From contig NC_080688.1 in assembly GCF_030445035.2 (NCBI RefSeq), positions 71,085,449 to 71,149,448 on the forward strand: a DNA stretch of 64,000 nucleotides, read 5' to 3'. Source of the DNA: Dasypus novemcinctus. Lineage: Eukaryota; Chordata; Mammalia; Cingulata; Dasypodidae. Position 1 is the first letter of the stretch; each line of letters begins with the position of its first letter. Of this stretch, positions 24,794 through 35,450 are shown in pieces. The notes below the pieces were generated by a model that ran no database searches, had not been told where the DNA came from, and saw only the letters and a list, made by a program, of their open reading frames with translations. The position numbers and the translations under genes are program-made.

Positions 24794-24977
24794 TCATAGG
24801 CGGGAGGCTGAACGCAGTTCCCTGACCGACCATAATTATGCAGTCGAGTTTCCTGCATTTGGAGAAATCACAGGGGTCAGCACATCTGGAGCAATGAATA
24901 AGCCTTGCCCTGGGAAAACCACCTTCATGATCATGGTATCTCCCCTGCCAGGGACCTATGAGCTAAATTCTTGATAC
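24794..24977 (+). other. Open segment after a splice-acceptor-like site in unit 2
   Basis: An acceptor-like TTATTTTTCATAG is followed by a frame open for about 60 codons. It reads REAERSSLTDHNYAVEF, later GEITGVSTSGAMNKPCPGK, and stops near 24975. Its place between the unit-2 first-exon relic and the membrane-segment relic is where a DYNAP-like exon 2 would be expected. DHNY and ITGVSTSG might correspond to DHES and VTAVCINPG of unit 1, but the match is too weak to call. It could be an unrelated chance frame. Confidence 0.25.
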
Positions 24978-25689
24978 AAAATAATAGTCTCTTACTTTAT
25001 CTCTATGTGTGAGAGAAAAGTAAAGAATGAAACACCTTGATTGGGTGGAGTTACAGTGATTCTTCTTGTTTGCAAGGGTAAATCAAATCTTATCAATATA
25101 TGAACAGAAGGAGATTGTAGTTACCATCCAATCTCAACATATTATCTAACAGATGGGAAAAATATAATCCTGGAAGCCTCCCCTATTTGCAAGAGTTCTC
25201 CTAGCTAGTTAGTGGTGGATACAGCCACTAACAGCCCAAGACTCAGTCCTGTTGCAAGGTTCCAAAGTACCTGACCTTTCTCCTGCTTCTGGTTTTGATT
25301 CATACTTCCAGGGAATATTGAGTTAGGAGGGAAGCTATTTATTTTGCTCCTCCTTCAAGCTTCCTTTCATTAAGGCCTGCACACTGTGGTGCTGAAGGTG
25401 ACATGTGGTGCCTGTGGGTGCCCCTGGTTTCTTTGGCCTTGGTTCCCATCCCAGCTACCCAGAAGCTGCTCCCCTGGATGCTCAGCATGGGCCTTACCTT
25501 CCAAGAAGCAAGCTTATATTTTCTCCCAAGAAGTGGGCTCATATTTTCCTTTCTTTGAAGTGAAGTGTTTACCCATGCCCTTCAAAGAAATCAGTTCTGT
25601 GCGCCCTTGCTTACAGCCCAGTCCTGAAAGAGAGGGTGATAACAAGTGTATCAGTGATCAGAAACAGTTTTAAATGACACGACAGGTAT

Positions 25690-25920
25690 TGCACTGAGCA
25701 CCTTATATACATTATTTTCCTATTTAATCTTCTCAATAATCCTTCGATAGAATTAGGATTTTTCTTATGAAAAAAATTGAGGCTTAGTACATTAAGGAAA
25801 TTGCCAGGTATTAGCCTGTTTGGAAGAATCAGAAATAAAATACAACCCCAAATCTTCGGAAATTCCTTTGAATTCAAAGCTCTTACTCACCATACTATAC
25901 CACTTCTTGTAAAGAAAATA
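25690..25920 (+). repeat. MIR-like fragment
   Basis: TTGCACTGAGCACCTTATAT, then AATTGAGGCTTAGTACATTA, fits an old MIR. Confidence 0.5.
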
Positions 25921-26164
25921 AATTTAAAAAAAATAAAATTGCAGTATCTTTTTAATTCTCCTGCCAAAAAAGATTGAGGTAAATATTATTCACTACCGTA
26001 GGCATAAGGAAACTTGAGACTCAGAGGAGTTAAGAAACTTGTTCTTGATCTCAGAGGTTTGAGACTTAAATTCAAGCTTTTCTGATTCTGAAGTTTGCAC
26101 TTTTTTTCTGTCATTCTGCCTGTTCACCAATACAGACACTCTTTGCTGTATCATCATCATCACC

Positions 26165-26350
26165 ACAAATTCTTTTCTAGCATTTACTACATGGCAGGCT
26201 GTGTTCTAAGTGGATTGCTCAAATATCTCATTTAAGGCTCACAAAACCCTGCGGGGAGCAGGTTCTACAATTATTCTTATTGTACATAGGAGGACTCATT
26301 GGATCAGGGACTTTATGTAAATTGCCCAAGATCACACGGCAATCCAGTGT
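26165..26350 (+). repeat. MIR
   Basis: TAGCATTTACTACATGGCAG, CATTTAAGGCTCACAAAACC and TAAATTGCCCAAGATCACAC are MIR landmarks in order. Confidence 0.7.
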
Positions 26351-26872
26351 CAGCATCTGTCATCTACCTCCAGTCTCACAGTAGCATAGCGCCTTCTAAA
26401 TTACGTAGTTATTTTATTTACACTAATCTTTATGTTAGTCTTATAAGCCAACATCTTACAGAAAAGGAAGTAGTTTCTTAGAAAGGATAATCACTTCTCT
26501 AAATGCAAATAGCCAGTAGGAGCTGGATCCAACAAGGATGAGCTAATACCCAATTGCATGCTGCCAAATGGTAATGTGAGCTGAAATGTTATCCAGACAA
26601 TGTGTCAGGACCCATAATTAACCCTTTGAAAATGCCTGTCACTGAACACTTCTAGGGAGCCTATTAATGGGAACTTTCAGATATTGTCAGGATCAGAAAG
26701 GAGGGGAATTTGATCAGTCTTTTAGGGTTCCTCAGAGGTAGGCAATCCATTACATGCACCCTGATTTTATTTTGTGTGGATGTAAATGTTTAACGAATTT
26801 ATTCTTATTTTTAATTTTTTGAGGTCCAGGCTTAAGAATATCTGAGAAGTTGGTGGACCTTTCTTTGTTCTA

Positions 26873-27029
26873 ATGTTAGGCATGGAAAATATTCCTGCCT
26901 TCTCTCTCAGCCTGTGTGCTTACAATGATAACTAGAGTTCTCGTAGCGTACCTGATATGCAAAGGGGAAGTAACACTGGTCCAATCATTATCCACATACT
27001 TTAAAAAGCAGAGAAGCCTGGAATAACCA
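26873..27029 (+). pseudogene. DYNAP-like membrane-segment exon of unit 2
   Basis: In one frame this encodes AWKIFLPSLSACVL, then TMITRVLVAYLICK, and ends RSLE followed by TAA at about 27027. It aligns with AWKFFLACLLASVI and TTAIGVLIVCLV of the intact unit-3 exon, so it is a paralogous exon. The hydrophobic core is damaged by a charged Arg. The frame stops before the Thr-rich part, which continues in another frame from about 27030. The residues before Trp are not conserved, although a possible acceptor (TTCTAATGTTAG) sits immediately upstream. Together this indicates a pseudogene. Confidence 0.65.
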
Positions 27030-28800
27030 CTTGTGAACCTACCACTACTACAACAAAACTTGCTATGGCAACCACAACAACCGCACCAAAAATGAGCACA
27101 GCAGCACACTCCTCCACTACAGCCAAACCTACCATTACCACAGCCTTCAGCACCACACCAACTGAACAACCATGGCCATCACTATGTCAGCTCTTCCTCC
27201 AATTAGCACCTCTTCACCTGACCCTAAAACCTCTACAATTTCTACTGAACCTACAGCCATAACAGCCACCCCTACCCCACTGCAATGAAACCAATTACTA
27301 CAATAGTCACCACACCAGTACCTGAGCTGATGCCTGATTCCATCTCAAATTAATGTCTAACTACAAGTGGGAACAATGCCTTTACCTTTACCAAACACCG
27401 CAGAGGCCACTAACACCCCCACATCCATGCCCACTGGACCTGCTACCACAACATCAACAGCTACCATGTCAATTGACATCACAGCCACACAGACATAAAC
27501 TGAGTCTACAAACAGTACTACTTCAGCAAAACTATAACAGCCACTTAAACGCTTGATAACGACTGCAACTTCCAATGAATGAACAACCATAATGGCTACC
27601 ACCAATGCCATTTCTACTGAACTTGCTACCACACAGAACACCAACCACATTTCAAGTACCTATTACCAAATAACCTCCAATACCACCACATGAACTGAAA
27701 TGACAAGACAACAGCAAGCACCATATGGCAACTGAACCGACACATAGCAGCACTTCAACAGGAAGTTTCTTATGCTGAACCCGTAATAATTACTGCTTAA
27801 TTAAACCTACAGCTACAAGAGGAGCCACCACATTCAGCTGAATCAAACAACCAACAATAACTGAATATACATGCACCACTACAAATGCACCGCCACAATG
27901 GCTACCACATTCCTATCAGTTGAACGTATACCACCACAACTGCTCTTGCTAGGTGAAATGAAATTGCAACTAGATCACTTTTCCTGAACCAAATACTGCC
28001 ATAATTCTCCCTGGACTAACAATCATACCAGCCACTACCACCTCAATGGAACCTACAAATATCAATTTCTACTGAAATAACAACTGCAGTATCTATGACA
28101 ACTCCTTCAGCTGAACCTCTGACCATAGCTTTTAACACAACTTCAACTGGACAAGAATCAACAAAATATCTACTGAATGTATGACCACTATAGGCAAAAT
28201 AGCAAAAACAATAATAATAACAACACCCCCTTTAACTAAACCTACATCCTCAATAGCCACCACCACTTCAATTGAATTACTATCATAATAGCTGGCTTTA
28301 TCACTCAACTGAAACTGAGACCTAATTACTACAATTTCTATAAAAACAAATTACAATAGCTACTGTCACTTCAAATAAATTTAAAGACATGACAGGAAAG
28401 ACCACTTCAGCAGAATCTACATACCATAACTTCTGCCAGTCCTACTATTATGCACTTATCTACCATTACTCCCACCATTTCAATTAAACTGTCTACTACT
28501 ACTACTACTTCAGCTGAAATGCACCGTCAGAATTTCTACTGAATCCACTACTATCATGCCAAATTAAGCTACATCTACTGCCACTTTTTTCTGAAACTGC
28601 AATGTCCACAGCTACCACCCCTTCAATTGACCCTACACTCACAATAGGAACCCGCACATCCAGTGAGCCCACAACTAGCACAACCACTACCCTCATTTCA
28701 GGTGAATCTTTTAATGCAAGTGCAGACACCACCATTCTCAAAGAAACTGCAACACTGCGGTGGCCTACTCCGCAGTACCCAAATCTTTAATTACTACCTT
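27030..28800 (+). pseudogene. 1.7 kb frame-broken Thr-codon repeat tract of unit 2
   Basis: This long run of ACC, ACA, ACT, GCC and CCA triplets, with recurring phrases like CTACCACAACATCAAC and TCAACTGAACCTAC, is the counterpart of the mucin-like part of the unit-3 terminal exon and about three times its length. Thr-rich open patches survive near 27033-27180 (ITTCEPTTTTTKLAMATTTT) and near 28602-28790 (STATTPSIDPTLTIGTRTSS, ending in a stop). Many frameshifts and stops separate them. It is either a decayed large mucin-like ectodomain or a repeat that expanded after inactivation. The antisense frames over it are shadows. Confidence 0.65.
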
Positions 28801-29396
28801 AATTACGTTACTTTCAATCATCTCCAAGGTCACTCAGACCCTGAACTTGTACCTATAAATGCTGTCATAGGTGAGTCTTTGGCCAACAGTAATACTTCCT
28901 TGGAGCTTGTAGCAGTGACACCAAAACTACTCCAAAATAACAATGTAGTCTGTCACTAATGCATCTCAAATACACCTGAATCCACCTCAAAAATCCATAT
29001 TTAAGTCTCCTATATCTATTAGATCTCCATTTTTTTAGGGCTAATATTATATTTTGCAAGAGTAAGAGCATTTTTCTCAAATTTCAGATGATGTAATTAG
29101 GATTGATTCAAATTTAGGGACCACTCTAAGCAGTTTGATGAAGTCTGACAGGGAAATCCTTATTAATATTATTGGTGTTTATCACAGATTATTTTTGCTT
29201 TTATAAAATTTAATGATTCATCCGTTGAGATGTAGTTTCAGAACATTTTCTTCTTTAGGACATTAATTCTCTGAATATTGAACTGACGTATGATGTGGAT
29301 ATGTTAAATAAGCTTACATAGAATGATTTTTAAGAACCATATTTTATTTCATGTATGAAATTAATTTAATTTTTATTCAAATTATTTTCCTTTTAG

Positions 29397-29530
29397 CTCA
29401 ATTGCTAGAAGAATTGTTTGCTACTATTTCTATAATTTTAACTCAATTAAACATGAGACATTTACCAGACCCCTTTGTTAGCCAAAACACTGAAGAAGGA
29501 ACAGAAGAAGAAATAAGAATGCAGGAATAA
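29397..29530 (+). other. Candidate terminal exon of unknown function
   Basis: A polypyrimidine-AG (TATTTTCCTTTTAG) precedes a frame open for 43 codons. It reads QLLEELFATISIILTQLNM and then a very acidic NTEEGTEEEIRMQE before TAA at 29528. The acidic end and acceptor make it worth noting. No partner exon or homology is recognised and a chance frame is entirely possible. Confidence 0.15.
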
Positions 29531-30500
29531 TTTATTAACTTAATTAACTTGGACACTTTGTTTAGAATCCGGGCTATGAAGCTGGTTTATATACATTTTT
29601 ACGTTGCCTGTGCTCTACCCCAGACTGATTGTATAAGAGTTAATGGGAGTAGGCCAGAGATGTGTACTTATAAACACCTTTCACTGTTGATTCCAATGTA
29701 TAGCCAGTTTAAGGGCTACTGGGTCAAGCAACAAATTAAGGAAAGCATCCTGGCATGTTGTACTTACTGCTAGGGTAGGCGAAATTGATACAAATTATAA
29801 AACATTTTCTAAAATCACCAAAAGAAAAACAAAATTTCAAGACAAGTAAGCAAAAACATGAAGTAAATTAATATCAGTCTAAATCTAACCTGTACAGAAA
29901 CGATTGCTGTGAGTTATAAAATCACATGGCAGGGTACAGAACAGGGGGGAATGTTTCACCTAAAAATTAGAAAAAAATTAGTCAAGGAAAAGTTTCAAAC
30001 ATGTGTTTTAATAGCTATTATGCTAATAAGTAATTTTAATAGTGCTTCCATTTATCACCACAAGAATATTTTATAAGGTTCTGCCAGCCTCCTAATTGTA
30101 ATAATACGTAAATAAGTATTAAAATAATCTTGAAATCCTTTAATGTAGATTTTATTAGTATAAATTGCTATTTCACTAATATAAAAGCAATGGAAATGAT
30201 CCAAGTTGTTTCAATCAGTAATGTATTACAGAATACATGAATATATTGACTGTACTTTTCTATTTCTAACAAAGAAGAAATAACCATTTCCAGTTTGTAA
30301 TCCTGTTATTCCTTAGGAGGAGAAATGTGCAGGAATTGACCTGTGTTTATAAATGAATACAATGTTACCTTTTACAATAAATAATGTTGTCCCAGACTTA
30401 TAGTCTGCACTCAATAAATATTTGCTCAATAAATGGCTGAATGAATATTTTAGACTCTAGAACATCTGATCAGTAAAATAATCATTCAAACATTGTTTTT

Positions 30501-30868
30501 TTAAAAAGATTTATTTATTTATTTCTCTCCCCTTCCCCCCCTCCCTGTTTGTCTGTTCTCTGTGCCTATTTGCTGCGTCTTCTTTGTCGCTTCTGTTGTT
30601 GTCAGCGGCACAGGAATCTGTGTTTCTTTTTGTTGCGTCATCTTGTTGCGTCATCTTGTTGTGTAAGCTCTCCATGTGTGCAGCACCATTCCTGGGCAGG
30701 CTGCATTTTCTTTCACACTAAGCAGCTCTCTTTACAGGGCGCACTCCTTGCACATGGGGCTCCCCTAGCAGGGTACACCCTTGCGCACATCGGAGGCCCA
30801 GGGTTTGAACTGCGGACCTCCCATGTGGTAGACAGATGCTCTAACCACTGGGCCAAGTCCGCCGCCTC
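30501..30868 (-). mobile_element. DAS-type SINE
   Basis: Antisense copy with a small duplicated stretch (TGTTGCGTCATCTTGTTGCG) and a shortened head-side body. CATTGTTTTTT flanks it. Confidence 0.9.
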
Positions 30869-31199
30869 AATCATTGTTTTTTGAAAAGGGCTTTTAGTCT
30901 CTACCATATACTGAGCATTTTAAGCATTTGACAGTCATCGATATTGATAAATGTCTCAACAATGCCCATTCCCTCAAAATGCTTATTTCCCTCTCCTGGC
31001 AGTCTCTTAGAATTCTATTCACACGCTTAAGAACTACATCAACCCTAACCTTACCAGGCCATGCTCATCTCCTTTTTGACATCTTCCTTCTGACCACACA
31101 TACCTTTCATTTCCCACATTACTCATTTTTACACATAGACTATTCTATATTCCATTATTCATGATTTTAAGTGTGTTTATTTTTCCCCCCAAAAATGAT

Positions 31200-31830
31200 A
31201 ATCTTGTGATCTGTTTTTTTTAAACTTTTTTTTTTGGTCAACATTTCGTAATATATATAGTCAAGTACTGTTATCCAGCTTTAACAACCATCAGCAGGTT
31301 TTCAAACATGTTTCATTTGCCACCCTCCATGTTTAATTTGCGAACATTTTAAAGCAAATTCCAAAAGTTATGTCATTTAACCTTTAAATATTTCAGTATG
31401 CATCTCAAAATTTTAAAAGGATCTTTTTATAAAACCAAAATGTCATGATCACATCTTAAAAACTAACAATAATTTTTTTCTTTTTTTAAAATTGAGGTAC
31501 AACTTACATCCAATGAAGGACACACATCTTAAGTGTGCGGCTCCATGGTTGTTTTTTTTTCATATTTATATAGTCGTGTAAACACTGATCAGTTCAAAAC
31601 ACAGAACATTCCTATCACCAAGCAGGTTCCCTAAGCCTTATCTAAATCCAAACTGAGGCTAGCCTGTATCTGACTTCCATCACCATAGATACAATTTGCC
31701 TATTTCTTTTAACTTTATGTAAATGGAATCATAGAGTATACATTCTTAGTGTCTAGCATTTTAACTCAATATTATTTATCTGTGAGCTGTGTAGGGTGTA
31801 ATTGTTGTGAATAAAACATTCAGTAAATCC
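31200..31830 (-). mobile_element. Old L1 3' UTR fragment, antisense
   Basis: AAATTGAGGTACAACTTACA, CCTATCACCAAGCAGGTTCC and TAAATGGAATCATAGAGTAT are hallmark antisense sequences of old L1 3' regions. Confidence 0.65.
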
Positions 31831-31834
31831 ATGG

Positions 31835-33500
31835 ATGATGGTGTTGGCAGAAGCATTTTACTTCAGAGTAAGTCTGTATTCTGAGGGAGACATATCACTA
31901 CCCCCGCCATTATAAAAGGAATCTCTTATAATCAATGCACCATGAGTGGCTAGGAAGTATCCCTTGGAAATTGTGCTTTACTGAGTTTTTAGTTGACAAA
32001 TTAGGCATTCAGCTTTTGTTGTGACTAGATTATCTTGGTGAAGGAAAGCCCGTGTTTCTAAGACATGCATGAGTTGTCTCCTCTGACTTGGCCACATTTT
32101 CTTCATGATCCTGTTAACCTTAAACAGGGAAAGAGAAAGATACAATGGCTTATCTTCTTTTTTAAAGAGCTTTTTCTGAAGTGGGTGTCTTTTTATTAGC
32201 ATTTACATGGGATACTCTAATCTTGTATTTTGTACTCCTCCTTAGAGGTCCAGCTATATAAATCTTTCTCAGATTGCCTTGTCACCAATTCTTCTATATT
32301 CTTCCTGACAAATCTTGATCTTCTAGCCCATTAGCCCTTAGCTCAATGTGGATTTGTCCCTCTGGCTCTTTTTCATTCCAGGCCAAGGGGACAAGCGTTT
32401 GCACTCCTCTAGTTCTTCCCACTAGGAGGATTTCCCTTCTCTAACCTTCAAGGCCATCCATGAAGTGGCGGCAGCTTTCCACTTTCTGATTGTGTCAGCG
32501 TATCATGTGGAAAAATCTATAAACCAGGCTCATTATTTTTTCCTCTGTCAACTCCCCTATGAGGCCACTTGTGTTGTTTGAAAGGAAGGTGGCAATGTAG
32601 CAGAAGTAGGTGTCTTGGGAGTGTGTGTCACCATTTATGCAACTTAGTGAAGCTTTCATGTACTGCTTGAGCTCAATCTTGTATATACCTTGTCCACTAG
32701 TGATGAAACACTGCCGGACATGCCCAGCTTTGTGACTGGTGGATCAGATAACTCAGTTCATGATGGGCAACTCAGGTGATATGGTTGCTTGGTATCCTAT
32801 GGGCAAGCATTTATTCTTTCCCAGGGCCCAGTAACAATCCAGGTATTCTTGCTCATGGATAATAGTTATTGATATAATAGGATATGGATTATTCCAAAAT
32901 CCATTGATTTGCTGAGAAGGGCTTACCAAAAGTTACAGTTGGCATTTTAGTCTTCCACAGACACCTGGAGCACCATGGGATCTGCTGGCCAAAATGGCAT
33001 ATGTACTTTATACAAAGCTGGGAAATTTTGCAGTACTGTCTCTTGATTTGGACTCCATTCAAAACTGGCAATCTTATGGGTTACTTGACAAATGGATCAA
33101 AATAACACATTAAAAAATATTGTATGTTGCCTCCAAAGTTCAAAATGATCCACCAAGCAATATGCCATTTTCTCATTGGTAATGGAAGGGAGGGTGAAAG
33201 CTAAAAAACTTTTCTTTCACTTTGGAATGTTTTCTTATGTGCATTTCCCCAGTCTACAGAGAAGAGGTATCTGTGGAGCTTTTCAGGTTCCTGATTATAT
33301 TTCCTGGAGCTTGATGAAGGTCTTCCCCTCTGAGTCCTCCCAAGGGAATTAACAATAGGACAGATGAGAATCTCACTGTGAAGCCTTTGAATTCCTTTTT
33401 ATTTTCACACTATATCAAAGAAGTCATTGCAGCTCCATTAAATCCAGTCCACACCGTCCAGGTTTTATTCAACCAAACAAGCAAACTATTACAGCTGCTC
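31835..33500 (-). mobile_element. Decayed ERVL-like pol region, antisense
   Basis: Minus-strand frames at 31978-32202 and 32889-33071 carry retroviral pol-like pieces. One has a zinc-finger-like AECLICQ context, as at the N-terminal side of an integrase. Multiple stops and shifts disrupt the region, which is an inactive old endogenous retrovirus fragment. The ERVL assignment is from memory of the general pattern and is tentative. Confidence 0.45.
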
Positions 33501-33527
33501 CAAGCCCCTCAAATTAACACACTGAAT

Positions 33528-33735
33528 GTAGAATCTTTCTTTCTTCCTCCCTTCCTCCCTCCCTTCCTCCCTTCCTCCCTTCCTCCCTCCCTCCCTCCCT
33601 CCCTCCCTCCCTCCCTTCCTTCCTTCCTTCCTTCCTTCCTTCCTTCCTTCCTTCCTTCCTTCCTTCCTTCCTTCCTTTTCTCTTTCTTTCTCTCTTTCTC
33701 TTTCTCTCTCTCTCTCTCTCTCTTTCTTTCTTATT
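33528..33735. repeat. (CTTC/CCTT)n microsatellite
   Basis: About 200 bases of CCCT, CCTT and CTTT tetranucleotides grading into CT. The Pro/Leu/Ser-rich and Lys/Glu/Arg-rich open frames over it are artefacts. Confidence 0.97.
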
Positions 33736-33739
33736 GAAT

Positions 33740-34470
33740 CTAGAATCTTGAGCAAGTGCACCCATATCAATAAATTTGGCCAAGAAAATGTTAGCATCTT
33801 TTTTTTCTGGATCTGCATCTGCATACTCAGAATTTATTCCTGCATATATTCTCAATGCTTCTGTCAATATTTTACAAAATCTTACAACTCTTTTGATGTG
33901 ATTCAGATTCTGTATTTCTCCCTATAAGGCATGCTGAGGTCTGACTAGTTATGGGTCTAGAGGAATGATAGGTGGTACTCTAACCCATGGCATCTGATCA
34001 TTTCCCAGTCAGTACCTCAATTGGCAAGGCTATGAAGTTAATTTTTGTTATAATTCTGAAACTTGCAGGATCAGATTTTCAATTATAAAAGCCTTGCAGT
34101 TATGATATAAAACTTCTTTTAAAGCAAACAGAACAGCTCTCCTCTTACTTTGTCTTGAGCTGAGAACTTTTAGCCATGAGCTTGTCGTTTTTTTTAGTTT
34201 ATGGTCTACAACTTAGTCAGAAGGAAGCATCTCAATACACAGTTCTGATGGTCTTCATGACCACCATAAATTTCTAGAGTGATAACCCCTTGGTATCTCA
34301 AAGCTACTGTATACTGTGGACTAAAAATTTCCCATTTTCAACTGGGAATGAGGACATCATGCTTCCAACTCAACCAGGTCAGATAATCAATCCAAGATTC
34401 TTATCTGAGGGTGTATTTTCTGGAACCACTCTTTTTTTCCTGGGCACACTTCAGAAAAATAGAAACCAGT
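33740..34470 (-). mobile_element. Possible continuation of the ERV-like fragment
   Basis: Sequence beyond the microsatellite has the same texture as 31835-33500, and the flanking frames read through. No distinct domain is recognisable. Confidence 0.3.
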
Positions 34471-34839
34471 TTAGATAAATGTAAGCAGAAAGGAATACAG
34501 TTATCATGTGCTTACCTAACTGTTGGTAGTATTGGAAGAGTGTAGTTGAGAAGGCTGCCTCTAGGTTTCCCCCAGGCATGCAGTGCCAGGTGTGATCCAG
34601 AGCCCAGGAATCATTTGCTGACACCCTGTGGTCAGAGAGATGCAGGAAACCACTGCCAGGTCACAGCTTCCTACTGCTCCAAAGCCAGAGATAAAAGGTG
34701 GAGTCCCGCTCGTCAATGCAAAACTGCTGTCTGTTGGAGCTTGCATTTGTCAGACATCCCTACCGCTAGGGAAGTAATGACTTGTACTTCTCTATGACTT
34801 TCCAAATTTGAATGCGTTTCATTGCTAGAGATTAGTTTA

Positions 34840-35450
34840 TTGGGGTGTGGTTTCCAGGACTTTTAACCCTTTCAGGGGAGTGCATAGAAAAGGCTTGGAA
34901 TTAATGAAAAATATTTCACTATGTGTATGCACCACATTTTGTTTATCCATTCGTTGGCTGATGAACACTTGTGCTGCTTCCATCTTCTGGCGACTGCATA
35001 ATACAGCTATGAACATGGGTGGGCAGCGTCTGTGCTTTCCTTCAGAGTTCAGCCTTCCTAGCAAGAAGATCAGCCTGAGGTGAAAGTGAGTCGCAGGTCC
35101 TCTTCGCCTCTTCAGAACCTGCGTCTTGTCCTGGGCTTTTGCTCACTCATAACTTTAGGAAGTTCTCCGTTTACAAGAATCTGAGTGTCTCTGTTAGGAT
35201 CTAGACTTTCGCCCCCTGCCGGATGCTCTCTATGTATCTCTGTATACCTCAAACCCTCGTCCTTTGCCCCAGGCTGCTGTGACTCAATTCTTACACTGCC
35301 TTGGCTGCCTGCAAGCTGCTTCCGCCGCAGGGAAGTTCTGTGAGGGCGAGTCAGAGAACAGCGTCTTTCCTCAGTGTTTGGGGCTGCCACCTGATAGCCT
35401 GGAATGACGTACTGTCATCTGAGCGTGCTACTCTGTAGAGGACCAGGGGC
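34840..35450 (-). mobile_element. L1-like fragment, antisense
   Basis: CACCACATTTTGTTTATCCA and CTTCCATCTTCTGGCGACTG at 34930-35000 are antisense L1 3' signatures. The GC-richer part after 35080 is not clearly assigned. Confidence 0.45.

Noticed and set aside
27030-28800. CRISPR-like or satellite array
   Set aside because: Repeats are imperfect Thr-codon units in a eukaryotic context, preceded by a DYNAP-like membrane exon.
33378-33867. Pro/Leu/Ser-rich and Lys/Glu/Arg-rich proteins of 111-119 codons
   Set aside because: They are produced by the CTTC microsatellite read on both strands.
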